Shown here one piece after another: positions 33,541 to 45,454 of a stretch of 64,000 nucleotides of DNA. The notes under the pieces are model-generated. The model was given only the letters and a program-made list of their open reading frames with translations. It did not search any database and was not told the DNA's origin. This DNA comes from Eonycteris spelaea. Taxonomy: Eukaryota > Chordata > Mammalia > Chiroptera > Pteropodidae. The translations under genes and the position numbers were made by a program. The stretch lies in the NCBI GenBank assembly GCA_003508835.1, contig PUFA01000092.1, positions 1,922,001 through 1,986,000 on the forward strand, read 5' to 3'. The stretch's first letter is position 1; each line of letters begins with the position of its first letter.

Positions 33541-34879
33541 TCAGAGGTACGGAGTTGCTTTAGGAGAGGTATGTGCCTGGTAGGCATAGGGATGTCCTTA
33601 GTTCTACAGCTTATACACGTTATGAAGAAACTCTCTCAGACTCAAATAGGAACATTGCATATTCCTTAGTTTGCCACATCTGTGTGGTTATAAGAGAAAT
33701 ACCAGTCATTATGTTCCTCTTAAAGTAACTATGGTTTGAGAGTCAGAGGCAGATTGCACACCACTTTTTTTTTTTCTTTTCCTAACCTGAAGCTGCGCAA
33801 TGCAGTTCCTCTCCTGAGAAGTTCAGGACTAGGCAGAGGGAGAGTTCTCTTTTCCCATTGAGAATGATACCTTGGACGTGAGTTTTCTAGGGAAATCTCT
33901 ATACTTGAAGAGGTCATTTGGCAGCAGGAAATTAATGACAGCCTCGCTTGTTTTTCTTGACAACTCTGAAAGACCAGACTTTTTGGTGGATTGAGGCTAT
34001 GATACTTGCTTTTTAAAAAACTGCTGTACATTCTGTACCTGGATTCTGGGACCCATTATGCTAATGGATGCTTATTTTCTCACCTTACTTTCTTGTTCAA
34101 GATTATCCCTAAAGCTGGTTTTATTATAATTTTAAAAATACCATCTGTCTGTGTAAGAGTTTCTCCCTTTTTTGGACAGATTTGTATCTGATTTCTTTCA
34201 TAGGTTCTATTGAACTTCTTCAGGTGCAGAGAGTAGCCACTGTACAGCTTCCGTCCATGGTCATCTTTTTTCACATTATTACTGTTCAACTATTGGTGGA
34301 GTTTTTCGTTATTCACCTTGGGCTTTTGTTGCAGAGATTAAGCTCCTTTATGGGTTTATCCAGCATGACACTAGCATAATTTAAATAACATCCTCAGCTA
34401 TCTACAATTCATTGCTTTCACCCCATATCTGTGACACAACTTATGAGTTTTTTCCCCCTTATAGTACCTTAGAGAGATTTCTTTGCATCCTTTGTATTTT
34501 GTACTCATATTATTTTTTGCCTGTGATATACTTGTGTGTTACATGTACTCCAGTGACCTATGTACTACTGTGTTGGTTCTAGTAAATGCTGACAGTGGCT
34601 TCTGATGTACTGTTATATATCTTTTCACTATTAACATTTTTGGCTGTGACATGTTGAAAATGAAACAAAAGAAGAATGTGGCAGTTTTTATTCAGTTTTT
34701 ATTCTGGTTTCCTTGGTTATTTCCTAAAGAGTTACTTTGCCTTCAGTCTTCTTAAAAAAATACACTTTGCTTCTTTCTAATAATTTCAATCGTTTCTATA
34801 TCCTTAATTCTTCTCAACTTTTCCGTAATTTTCAGCTCACACATAAAGTATATTTTTATGGAATGTTTTGATGTTTCTT
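33539..34879. other. Unassigned sequence
   Basis: No repeat family or coding exon is recognised in about 1.3 kb. Several short open frames (33729-34031 minus, 34182-34379 plus) have no motifs. Confidence 0.35.
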
Positions 34880-35125
34880 ATTTAAAGAGAGAAAAGCACA
34901 TACAAAAGCTTTTGTCTTTTGCCCAGCCCTTTCATTATTCTGATTTTAGGAGTCAGAATATTTGTAGCCCAATGAGTTGTAGACAGATTAATTTCTCTTC
35001 GTGTTTTAAACAAAGCAAAATCAATTTCACTAATATTTGTGGGTATATACCTATTCAGAGGTCTTAATGTAGAGAGTGAATCACCATTATTCACTCATCA
35101 ATTTTTTAAAAGTGCTTTTTATATC
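34880..35125. promoter_or_regulatory. Candidate conserved non-coding block
   Basis: Unique sequence with 'TTTTAAACAAAGCAAAATC' (an ACAAAG HMG-type word), 'AGATTAATTTC', 'CATTATTCTGATTTTAGG' and 'CCCAATGAGTTG' (CCAAT). No repeat is recognised. Conservation is untested. Confidence 0.2.
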
Positions 35126-35849
35126 CCTAGCATTTGTTGTAGAAAATAAATGCCATGAAATTTATAAACAAGACTTCCTTGTTTATATACCTGTATTGCA
35201 GGAAAAAGAAGGCTCACCAGCCAGTGGCTGGGGACCATACGTCTAGTTCGTAACAGAAAAAAAGTAACAGGATTTCTTTGGTTCCTGAAGAGAGCCAGTA
35301 CCACCTCCAAGCTTTGTTTCGTGGTCAGCAGGGGAGAAGTTGTCTTCATGACTGTTAGATAAGGAAGATGATATACCAAGATGCTCGCCAGGATTGGACA
35401 AGGTGGACTTTGTAGTCCTGCCATGCTTCAAAAAAGCTCTTTGAGAGCATTTGATGACATTGGTAAAAGTTTACGGTATTTGTTCGATAAGATATTTAAG
35501 ATCTATAAACAGGTTCAGCATCTATCTGTCAAAGGGAGTAAGATATGAAATCTAGTTATGACCTTTACTTTTAGAAGATATGATATGAAGTTCTGTTATT
35601 GTAGAGGAAGGTTGATTTCTCGTCACAGTGTACTAGGTGCTGAAGTATGATGGTGAGCAGAATTCCATGGAATAAAATATAAAATTATAAAATAAAGTAA
35701 ATCACTGTTGCACCTTTGAAAGTGATACTGAAATCTTAGACAGTATTAAATTGCTTCCTGCCAAATCCAGAGGCCTTTACTAAGTTATTTTTCTCCTTAT
35801 TGAATATCACAGAAACATCTGCTAGCATAAAATGTTTTAAAGTTTTTCC
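35126..35849. other. Unassigned sequence
   Basis: No gene or nameable repeat. The minus frames at 35119-35431 overlap each other and look like chance. Confidence 0.35.
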
Positions 35850-36480
35850 CTCTTTTGGTTCTTCTGTTTCTCTCACCATTCTTCCTGTATTTTTCAATAA
35901 TTTCCACAGGCACTTAATGCTAACCCTGTCCAGGGCTTTGTATTAGCTCCTCTTTTCTCCTTGTATTTTAATTTGGACTCTCCATTGGTCAAAAAAATTT
36001 CTGGAGACTATTTTTTAAAGCACATCTTATTTTCTTTAATTTCAGTACTTACTGCCATTGTTGTGGATGAATGTAGCATTCTCCCGGTTAGCTGTTTTTC
36101 TTCGTATTTTCTCACTTCAGACCAAAAGGCAAAAATTTGTCAAACAAGGCTTCAGAGAAAACTACCTTTGTTATTTTATTCTCTTACTCAAAAATCTTTC
36201 TAGATTCTCTATTACCCACCCACTGAACTCCTGCTTTCAAGTTCCCTTGAATCTGCCTCTTTCGTTCAGTCTCTATCCAACGACATACTTGCTGCTTGTC
36301 CCATATACACCGTGCACTGCACTTGACCTTACTTAGCACATGCTGTGTCACCTCTGCCTCTTGCTTTATTCTCTGTATAAACTCTATATTCACCCACGTC
36401 AGTAAAGAGGATGCCAGGCCCTGACTCTTCTTTGACATTCCCCTGATTACTGTAGACCTTGTGGGAATTCTGAGTTTCCT
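35850..36480 (+). mobile_element. L2 fragment reaching into the reverse transcriptase region
   Basis: 'TAACCCTGTCCAGGGCTTTGTATTAGCTCC' looks like the degraded codons for the GVPQGSVLGP motif of L2/CR1 reverse transcriptase. Further on, 'CACCCACTGAACTCCTGCTTTCAAG', 'CTTACTTAGCACATGCTGTG' and 'CACCTCTGCCTCTTGC' are L2-like. The frame is broken throughout. Confidence 0.4.
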
Positions 36481-36734
36481 TATGTGGGAGATTTAAAACA
36501 TCAAGTAAGGACAGATGAAAGGATTTGTAGTAGAGAAGACTTTTTCTCTGTTTGTAACATAAATTAGCTGATTTTCCCTTATTTTGAATATCTCATGATA
36601 CTTCAGTTGTTGGTGTTACTTGATTTGTATCTTCTCTGTGCTTTTATTTGAGTTCTCTTTGGAAGATACCTGTCAATTCCGCTGAATGGAAACTCCACCG
36701 AATATGTGGACTATGTGATTGTGACCCACTGAGG

Positions 36735-36898
36735 CAGGACCAGCTACATAATTTGTAGGGCCCAGTGCAAAATGAAAATGCAGGGCCCCTTGTTAAAAAA
36801 TTATTAAGAATTTCAAGACAGTGCTAGCAGAGCATTAAACCAAGCAAGTGCAAGGCCCTGTGAGCTGCACTAGTCGCATACCCGGGAAGTCAGCCCTC
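36735..36898 (+). mobile_element. hAT-like DNA transposon remnant
   Basis: It starts CAGGACCAGCTACATAATTT. It includes 'GTAGGGCCCAGTGCAAAATGAAAATGCAGGGCCCC' and 'AATTATTAAGAATTTCAAGA', and ends 'GGGAAGTCAGCCCTC'. The ends are weakly inverted (CAGGACC / GGGCTGA). I recognise the family as an old mammalian DNA transposon but not its name. Confidence 0.55.
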
Positions 36899-37819
36899 TC
36901 TCACGCCTGAGTACATTTGATTAGTTCATTCCTTATCAGTAGAATTCGTCTTTCCCAAAAGCTCGAAGTCAATGCATATATTAAATGTTTATTTTACTAA
37001 GTTCCTAATTCCATGATTTTGAACTAGTGGACCACCTTATCATATAAGAATTTAAAACTGTGATTGTGAGAGATAATAAAGTGTCAGAGGACAGAAGTTA
37101 ACTCCATCTTTGGAATTCTAATAGCAAGTTCAACATTTTATACCATAAGGCAAAATAAATATTTCTGGGTGGGCAATAACCTTGAGTGTGTTTCTGGATT
37201 CCACACCGGTGTGCGAGGGACTTCTAGAGGAACTTAGCTGGAGATACTGAGTAGCTAGTAAAGTCTTTAGACTGAAAGAAGCCATCTCAACTGATGGATA
37301 AGGTCTGGGGAGACTAGAGGGACACTGTGGCACATATTCCAGATGCTGTCCAGTAGGTAGAGCAGTGGCAGTATCTGGACATTATGGTCAGGGGATGAGA
37401 GGAACACCCGAAGCAGAGCTGGAGAGGCATCTAGGGTGACTGCTGAGAAGAGAGAACTGGAGACCAGGGACTTGGATGAGCTGTCACTAAGGCTTGAATG
37501 ATTTTGGAAGGGCAAAGTAGAAGGTTCTGTAACAACAAAATCATGCTGCCATTAGTTTTATTTATGGGTGGGGAATGAGAAGTGTAAGTATAAGGGGCAT
37601 AGACAGGATGAGCTCACTTGCCTCAAAGAATATATATGTGGAGGGTGTTTTTATTCCTATTAACCTAGCCTAGAACTCCTCGTTATTCCCATTTTAATGT
37701 ATACAGTGTAACAAGAGTTCCTCCAGCATCAAGTTTCAATACAGTCCCCAAACCAGCCCAACCTCATAGATAACTGGAAGTTCAGTTCCCTGTCAGTACT
37801 TTCTTCTCCCAAGAAGGTA
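36899..37819. other. Unassigned sequence
   Basis: No gene. The G-rich text at 37200-37500 ('AAGGTCTGGGGAGACTAGAGGG') may be an ancient repeat, but I cannot assign it. Confidence 0.35.
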
Positions 37820-38470
37820 GTGAAAGGGCACACCCACGCTCTCTGGAGGCGATGTGTCTCCATTGCTTGGCTGCTCTTCTGCTGCTCGGGCCTGGGTGCT
37901 GCTGCTCCCCGTGCTGGTGTTTCCCCATTGGTCACTAATACAACTAATTTCTGCTTCCACCGCCATTTAACTCATGACTACCACCATTGCCATCTATGTG
38001 GTCATCGCTGCTACCTTTACGCCTGGGTTCGAGTCTTCCACCAGCCATGTTTGCTGTGCTGTAAATGGTTTGTGCGCACCCAGGCCTGGGTGGCTGGGTG
38101 GATGACCTGCTCTGTCCTAAGCAGGCCTGAGACTTGTTGGCTCTGTTTCACCCTCAAAGGCAGCTGGAATTGTTAGAGTCTGAGAAATGCTAGGTCTGCT
38201 CTTTTCTCTAAACTTTATTTTTAAGATTCTTGGCAGGGAGTGAGGACACCTTTCTGCCTCTCTGTCTACTGGCCCTGTGGTGGGAAGTTCTCCTGAGCCT
38301 CTGTGCTCAGCCCTTGATCTCTCAGAGGCCACCTGGTCCAGATCCCCAATATGAGAGTGGGGATGACCACATAGATGGCAGTGGTGGATGCAGTAGAAGT
38401 GGAAGTTGCAGTGACTTCATGGGCAGATGTAGGCACTCTTGTTTTGGGGTTTCTACACAGGAAATTTAGG
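37820..38470. other. GC-richer block with an internal inverted repeat
   Basis: The block is less AT-rich than its flanks. CCACCATTGCCATCTATGTG plus GTCATC (37981-38006) recurs inverted at 38362-38387 with one mismatch, about 355 bp apart. One plus frame of 118 codons starts at 37820, with a hydrophobic stretch after the first Met. A minus frame of 84 codons (38520-38266) contains STASTTAIYVVIPTLIL. Neither matches a protein I know. It may be a fossil LTR or retrocopy duplicated in inverse orientation. Confidence 0.35.
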
Positions 38471-38889
38471 AGAGCCACTGGCCAAATTAACTCAGCAGGG
38501 AGCTGCAGGACTAACCTCAAAGGTGGTTCTGAATGAACTGAAACAGTGCTGTTATTTTATTTCCAAGATAATTTGGAGCCTCTGTGGGCAATTTGTGCCT
38601 GAAGACCCATTGTTGTTGACTGTAGCCAATTACACTGAGTGCTCTGTTTCAGAGACAGAGAAGGAAATAATTGTGGAACTTTACCTAGGAAGGGATCTAT
38701 AGTTCAATTTCCTAGGATTGGTACTGGAAAACATCCAGGTAGTTTTAAACGTTCCTCCAAAACTTTTTTTGAGAAGGTCACAATTATTGGAACCTTTTAT
38801 TATGTTGACCTACTTACAGGATAAACTTGAGCAAATTGATTTTCCTCTCTTCAAAGCATAGATTCAAAATTTTCCTCATATTTTTTAAA
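38471..38889. other. Unassigned sequence
   Basis: The plus frame at 38439-38702 continues here without recognisable domains. I do not call it a gene. Confidence 0.3.
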
Positions 38890-39092
38890 TAGTCAGCTCT
38901 CGCAATTATGTAACACTCATCCCAGTTTGCTTTGTTATTATTTTGTTTTATCTTCTCTCGAACAATGAAAGCTTCCTGAAGGCATGAATTATATCAGTCC
39001 TTTTTACCATTGTATCCATTTTTTATGATTGCATTCAGTAGGGTCTCAGCTTAGGTACTCAATAGTATTTGTTGAATGAATAAATGAATAAA
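38890..39092 (+). mobile_element. L2 3' end
   Basis: 'GAAAGCTTCCTGAAGGCATGAATTATATCAGTCC', 'ACCATTGTATCC' and 'CTTAGGTACTCAATAGTATTTGTTGAATGAATAAATGAATAAA' form the standard L2 3' end. Confidence 0.85.
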
Positions 39093-40205
39093 TTGTGGTA
39101 ACCCAGTAGTGCCTTGAATATAGACATGATGGAACATGTCCACAGGACCAAAGGGGCAGGTCTACCTTACTCCTTATAGGAAAGAGGAAACCCCTTTTGT
39201 AGGGAACTCAGTCCAAGGAAAGAGAATATCAAGACATAAACTTTGCTAAAAGGACTAGTGTCTTAAAAGAGAGAGGATTCTGATGATGACAAATGTTATC
39301 ATTCAGATTATACTCTGATGCAACCTCCTTGGGTAGAGCTGTGGGTGAGACAGTTCCAATTAAACTCGAGTGAAAACTAAAGGAACTATAAACCAGACAT
39401 CAACTGCATTGATGCCAGTAGCTTTCGCAGTGACAGCAGATAGCATTGTAGTCTCTGCAGGGATGACAGACAGCACTCCTGTGACACAGCATGGTTAGCA
39501 GGCTCATACTGTCAGCACCTGCTATGGGCAGCATTTGCTTGGGTGTCGAGGGCATCAACTGCCTTTAGTGAGATGAACAGCAGCGTTGCCTGTAATAACA
39601 TGATTCTGGGGCAGGCAGCATGAATCAGGAGAAGAGGAAATGGAGGATGCCATAGGTAGCTGAGAGGATGCCCCACATTCTGTCATGTTTGATACCACTG
39701 CTATCGCTCGGAAATGATAGTGGAGAATTTGAGAGGAACTGAGTACTTGAAGGTTAGCTCTGGGGTGGGAGGAGATTGAGATTTCAGATGCTCTTCTCCT
39801 GTCTGCTTATTACTTTCCCCCACCCTCCCTTTCTCCTGGATTGGTATGTCCTAGAAACATGCATGAATTAATAAAGGGAAACTAGTTGGTTAGGAATGGA
39901 GTTATCTCTATCTGGAGTTTCAGCGTAGGGGGGCTTTGCATACCAGTTCTGGTATCCACAATGTCTCAAGGTCAAGGAACCTAACTGACTTCCTCACTCC
40001 AGAAAAGTACAACTTTTTTTAAAAAAAATCCCCAGTTTATTATACCTCGTAAAAGAAAACCTGCTGTAAATCTCCCTTGTTTACATGGAGAAAAACTGAA
40101 CAGTGTTTTTGCTTAGGCTCGAGATACCATAGTGCAAAGTGTACAATTTTGGGACTGCATGTTCTAGCAGGAAGCCATTTCTAATAATTTCACAGTCTTA
40201 AATTC
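39093..40205. other. Unassigned sequence
   Basis: About 1.1 kb without a nameable repeat. The patch 39380-39640 is mixed in composition and weakly protein-like on the plus strand, but it has stops within about 30 codons. Confidence 0.3.
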
Positions 40206-40480
40206 CAAACTTTTCTTCTGCTTGAATTTATTTGTGTGTTCATCTGAGTTCTAATATGTAGAGGCCTTGTTCCCCTCACAATTGATAATCTCATTTAGTT
40301 GACTTCCCTCACATCTGCCACACTCCTCATTTTCTTTTTTACCTGAATGTGATCCCTTTACAAGTTTTCATTTTATATTCCCAGAGCTTAGCGTTTAGCC
40401 CTATGCACGTCCATTTTCTTTTTCATCAACTATAGTGTACTTTTAGCCTGTAGAAGCTGGCTGACTTCTCCCAGTAGCCC
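40206..40480 (+). mobile_element. Possible L2 fragment
   Basis: 'GACTTCCCTCACATCTGCCACACTCC', 'CCTGAATGTGATCCC' and 'TTCCCAGAGCTTAGCGTTTAGCCC' are vaguely L2-like. The call is weak. Confidence 0.25.
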
Positions 40481-42049
40481 TTTTCTTGGGCATGTTAACT
40501 GCAAAAGTCTATAAATTCTCCACCCAAGAAATTGGTTGAGTACGGTGTGTTCAGGCTTGTCAAACCCTGTCAGAGTTAGTAAATCAGAACCTGCAGACAC
40601 ATTTGACTTTAAGTTACAAAAGGCAAACAGCTGCATATTCCCAGATCTTGTCAGCTCTGAATGTTTTCAGAAACAAAGAACAAAGAATTTTATCTCAAAA
40701 TTTGGTAGGGCAAGAAAGTAAACACACTGTCTCTTACCTGAAATCCCTCCTTTCCCTCTTTTGAGAGGCGTTAACATGCTCTGCCTGCAAGTGATTTAAA
40801 TTTTAAAGAATAAATTACCTCCTGTTCAAGGTCTTACATTTCCATCATACAATGAAGCCAATGACTAAAAAGGATCGGTATTAGTAATTATAATTATTTG
40901 TTATATTGACACTCTAAATCACTGGTTGGAAGTGATTGCTTCTTCTTTAATCCCAATATGTTCACCTTTAGTATTACCCTCTTTGGATCTGCAGCATGCA
41001 GAATTAGAATGCTGATGACATGGGCTTCCTTTCATATATAGTAGCAGTCTCAAGAGTTAGCTTAACCTTGTCAGGAAGAACACTTAAGTATTAATTATTT
41101 CAAAGCCAAATCAACATTTGGAAAGATACCTGACATAGAGATGGATTATGTTTTACAAATTATACAACAAATGATTTTATTTTATTTGTTAACTAGGGGT
41201 CCATTTTTGATTAATATCTTGTTAGACAATGGGGTTCAATAGTGTTTACAATTGTTTTGTCTGGTAAGTCACAGTTCCATGATTGTAGAAGTGATAAGTT
41301 CAGTTTTCAGTATCTTCTAGGCCACTTCCATTTCATCCATCTTTTATGGAGTGATATTCAGTTATGTATATTGGGATATTTGACCAGCATTGGAGCCTAT
41401 CTCTGAGAAAAAGCTTGAATTGCACTATGGGCTCTCCCGTGGACTTTTAGGTCTGTAACTAGTCAAGACTGTATATCAGACCCAGCAGTGGCCCTAGTGA
41501 AGCAGCTTCTGTGTTATATACCCTTCAGCTGCCCGCAGGTATATATAACGCAGAATACCTGCCCTTCAGGATCATTCCTTTCTATAGTTCTTATCGTCTA
41601 ATATCAACTCTTCTCAAAAATCTGGTGGGAAAATTGATCTTTGAGAGCAATAGTAAGAGATAAGTTAAACAGTCATACTGTAAAGGTTTCTTTGAAATTT
41701 ATCCATGTGTTATGACAAATCATAGGATGCTACATACCTAGACGGTGTCACCATGACCTGTCATTCATTTGAATTTCTTTTAAAAATCAAAAATTTTACT
41801 TATCCTCAGCTTTCAGAAAGGTCTAGTATAAGAGATAACCATAGGTGGAACTTCTTTGCAGTAGGTTTTGTTAAATGGCTTTTGAGAATATGTCTTTGTA
41901 CTGCTTGTAGTCTTTTATGTAAATATTCTTGTAATGAAGCCTTCCCGGGAACTGAAATCTTTACTTTGGCTTCTAGGAAGTTCTGTTTTTAGCCAATTCT
42001 TGCACATTTCCTTAGTCAAGCTTTCTATTTTATATGTTTCCCTCTTTCT
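40481..42049. other. Unassigned sequence with one hairpin
   Basis: No gene. A near-perfect inverted repeat lies at 41508-41554 (TCTGTGTTATATACC against TCTGCGTTATATATACC, with a 14-nt loop). The remainder is unassigned. Confidence 0.35.
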
Positions 42050-42350
42050 TTAAAATTTAGGTATAGTTGTACAATATATATTAGTTTCAGGTGTACAATG
42101 TAGTGATTTGATATTTTTATTTAAATGTGATCATGCTACCAACTCTATAATCACGTATCACCGTGCAAACTTATCACAATTTTATTGACTACATTCCCCT
42201 TCACCTTTTCACTCATCCCCCACCTCCTCCCTTCTGGTAACCATCCCTTTGGTTTCTGTTTCTATGAGTCTGTTTTTGTTGTTTGTTTGTTTGTTTTTAG
42301 AATCCACATACAAATGAAACCATGAAAGGTGTTTGCCTTTCTCTGACTTA
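42050..42350 (-). mobile_element. L1 3' UTR fragment
   Basis: Antisense L1 3' end: 'GTTGTACAATATATATTAGTTTCAGGTGTACAATGTAGTGATTTG', 'GTGCAAACTTATCACAATTTTATTGAC', 'CCTTCTGGTAACCATCCC', 'AGAATCCACATACAAATGAAACCATG'. It is a lineage-type L1, 5'-truncated. Confidence 0.85.
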
Positions 42351-42455
42351 TGCCTTTCTCTAATTTATTTACTATATTTTACTGTTATTTATTAATTAAT
42401 TCAAATGTTGAATTTGGTAACATTTTTTTTGTTTGTATATTATTTATTACTCTTA

Positions 42456-42590
42456 ATTCAACAAATGCTTTTTGAATTTTTACTGTGTTCCTGGAACAGT
42501 GATAGGCCTGTGGAGGGTGTTGGAGTTAGAGAATTGAACAAGAAGACATTCCTTATGTCTTAAACATTTATAGACTCTTCAGTCCTTACT
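42456..42590 (-). mobile_element. L2 3' end
   Basis: Reverse orientation: 'TTCAACAAATGCTTTTTGAATTTTTACTGTGTTCCTGGAACAGTGATAGGCC', then 'GAGAATTGAACAAGAAGACATTCC'. Confidence 0.75.
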
Positions 42591-43019
42591 TTTGCTTTGA
42601 ACTGCTTCAAAATATTTTTGAAGAATTTAAATGTAAATATGTACCTCATCTCTTCTTGATATAGTTACACCTCTAGCTTTCCCCTCTCCTCTAAAAAAAT
42701 CTCTCCAGTTAGATCTCAGAGTCTGCAGAGCATGTCTGATAATTGTTCTGGGCATATGCTCAGTCTTTGTGTGTTCTGTCTGCCTCTCTTCATATTGCTC
42801 TTCAGAGCCTCCTGAGGGCATTTCTCTGCTGCCTTGCTTCTTGGTCTTGGCTCACCCATCTCCAAGTTATCATGCACCAAGTCTGCCTTGAACAAAAGTG
42901 CTCTATTCGCATCAGTGGAATCTCTTTCTCTCTCTTCCCCTCTTCCTCTGTTGTGGTCAAAAGTCTTTCTATTAGCTTTTTCTCCATGGATCAGCATTTC
43001 ACATAGGTTAGATGATGAC

Positions 43020-43261
43020 ATTTTAAAAAATAAATACTTTTAAATATTTAAAGTATGGTTGATATACAATTATATATTGGTTACATTAGTTTCAGGTTAT
43101 AATATGGTGATTTGACATTTTTATACCTAACAATGTGATCACCCCACAAATTCTAGTAATTATCTGTTACTGTGCAAACTTATCACAATGTTATTGACTA
43201 TATTCCTCTACCCCTTTCACACTTCCCCACCCCCTCCCTTCTGGTAACCATCTTTTTGGTG
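43020..43261 (-). mobile_element. L1 3' UTR insertion with 9-bp target duplication
   Basis: A 242-bp antisense L1 3' end ('ATTAGTTTCAGGTTATAATATGGTGATTTGACA', 'GTGCAAACTTATCACAATG', 'CCTTCTGGTAACCATC'). It is flanked by GATGATGAC at 43011-43019 and 43262-43270. It is severely 5'-truncated and non-coding. It is close kin to the fragment at 42050. Confidence 0.85.
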
Positions 43262-43270
43262 GATGATGAC

Positions 43271-43378
43271 TTTTTTTTTTTTTTTTACCACAGTTACCTG
43301 AACCATAGTTTCGTGATTCATAGAAAGAACAATGATTTGCTTTCTTTCTCTCTCTCGCTCTCTCTCTTTCTGACAGAT
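43271..43378. repeat. T run and TC-rich microsatellite
   Basis: T16 follows the L1 target duplication (43271-43286). A (TTTC/TC)n tract lies at about 43341-43371. Confidence 0.85.
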
Positions 43379-44599
43379 CAGGAATACAACCCCTGATTTT
43401 TATTGATGAGTTGGCTTTTGCTGAATCTATGTTATCCTTTCTGGTAATTACTATGACACCACATGAAAAGGTAGTTAATATTCTCTGTCTTCAATACACA
43501 TAGTCAACAGGACAATTTATTGCCTGCAAGGAAGTTGAGAGGCATTTTAGTACAGAGAATAAAGCTTTTTTATGGCAGGGAAGGGAGAAACAGTCAACTA
43601 ATATAAGCAGTGAGGGAAAGAATCTTTTTTATAGCAAGAGGTAGAGAAATTTCAAATGATCTTTTGGTTATATTTGGTTATCTACTTGGAGCTCCAAGTA
43701 GACTTCCAGAGAATTTTGAAAAATTACATATTAATTTAATGTCAGAGGGGTGACTAGACTTTAAATTTTGTAGCCAGATCAGAGGACTGATGATTGGGAA
43801 AGAAAAGGGCTAAGAGGCGAATATGTCTTAAACGTGTAAGAAATCATCATGAACCATGTCTCATAACATGTAGAAACTCTTACCAAGATTCTGAAGACAG
43901 CTTAATTTTGGAAATACCAAAGGGACTCCATGCTAGCTTTGCCAGCAGGACCACTTTGAGTTTATGAGATGAAAATTTTCTTTAACAAGAACTAGAACAT
44001 GTGTAGTTGTTTGGGGACTGGAAATGAAGGTCTTCAAGGGAAGACTAGAAGAGGAGTCATTAACCAGTCCGTGTGATGGACCAGCATGAGTGGACAAAAT
44101 GTAGCTTGCAGGAAAATCTGCAAAGCAAGCACATCCAGTTCTGAAGTAAGACAGTGAAGGGGCAACTCAGGGAGTGAGAAGCAGCTGCTTCTATGTAATT
44201 ATTGCTTCTATGCAACCAAATGTTAGGTGGCCAGTGGAACCAACAGTTGGGAAGACAAGCTAGGTGTAGAGTAGAGGAGAGATGAGACCCACTAGGCACT
44301 TCTTTGTCTGCCTATAACAATATCTAAGCACAAAGACTTCTGAAGGTGGTAGCTCTCGTTCACTTCTACTTTCCAATCTTGTGCACTTTCCTCTTTTGGC
44401 CAATTCTAACTTAAATATAGAGTAGGGAATACTGAGAAACATAGTTATCTGCTTAAACAAGTTGAAAGAACAAAATCAAGCAAACTCAACCACAAGTGAT
44501 GCCTCAGCTCTCCCCAGAGGATAGAATGAAATGGACTGAGTTCCAATATTATTTCCATGACACTTCAATCCTAGTTCATTATACCTAGTTTATAATGGT
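43379..44599. other. Unassigned sequence with a perfect palindrome
   Basis: No gene. A 22-bp perfect palindrome lies at 43681-43702 (TCTACTTGGAG and its mirror). The rest is unassigned. Confidence 0.35.
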
Positions 44600-44671
44600 A
44601 ATCTCTAGCAGCTCTCATAGTGTCTGGCTCAGAGTAGTTGCATAAATACACATTGAATGAAAAGAATTGAT
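44600..44671 (+). mobile_element. L2 3' end
   Basis: 'AGTGTCTGGCTCAGAGTAGTTGCATAAATACACATTGAATGAAAAG' is a degraded L2 terminus. Confidence 0.65.
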
Positions 44672-45149
44672 TCTAAGTCAGAAACTCTGAGCTCAGTTCT
44701 GTCTCTGGGACTGAGTCAGTTACCTGTCTCTTGGCAAATCGCGCATGGCCAGAGGTTTAAAATAACTAGCATAAAATTTTAAGTTGGGAGGAAGAGAAAA
44801 GTTGTATTTTTTTTTTTTTTCTGCTTATGGCTTTAGCAGCTGAAAGAGCAATGGTAAGTGACTTATAATCTAGTGATTACAGTGAAAAGCAACCAGTAAA
44901 AAGCAACCAGTCCAGAAGCTTCAGCAGAACTGCTGGCTTCTGGTTTCTTCTCAGGAGGCACATGGGTTCCTGCATTCCACTGGCTCTGAATAATACCACT
45001 TTCATTTTTGTTCCTCCAGCCCTAGTGATGGTAGTAGTTCTCTGCCATTACTAAATAGCTCCCTTTTCTCATTCCAGCCTTTCCAACAGTGACAACCAGT
45101 TCTTAGTATTAAGTCACCTTCAATTGAGATGATGAATGTGGTTGCTGTT
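44672..45149. other. Unassigned sequence
   Basis: A possible MIR remnant in reverse lies near 44672-44770. A T16 run is at 44806-44820. A 13-bp word AAAAGCAACCAGT is tandemly repeated at about 44885-44911. No gene. Confidence 0.35.
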
Positions 45150-45300
45150 TCTCTCGATGAATACATATGGATGCAACCTTCTGCTAGCTTTGGAACTGAG
45201 TATTTGACTCTTAGTTACCTCAGTCAGAAAATGATGGCAGTAGTTCTCATGCCATTGTAAGGATCTACTGCCATAATATTTGTAAAGTTTTCCTGAATAT
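45150..45300 (-). mobile_element. Possible MIR SINE fragment
   Basis: 'TTAGTTACCTCAGTCAGAAAATGATGGCAGTAG' and 'GCCATTGTAAGGATC' fit the reverse MIR order loosely. Confidence 0.4.
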
Positions 45301-45454
45301 TATAAACTACTTTGCATGTGTAAGTTGTTATTACATAACATATAATTTTTCTGGAGGGTAAGTACTATGTTGTTTGAATGCATGGTCTCTGCCTGGGTAC
45401 ATATTTACTTAAGCTATTGACTAACTGCAAGAGGTTAGATGAATAGTATACTTC

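Noticed and set aside
33265..33669. Two overlapping long frames with Cys-Val, Arg-Gln or Ser-Leu-His-Thr repeats
   Set aside because: They are translations of the TCTG/TCTC/CA microsatellite, not genes.
38018..38050. tRNA B-box-like text GGGTTCGAGTCTTCCACCA
   Set aside because: The flanks do not form a T-arm stem, and no A-box, anticodon arm or acceptor stem is found upstream.
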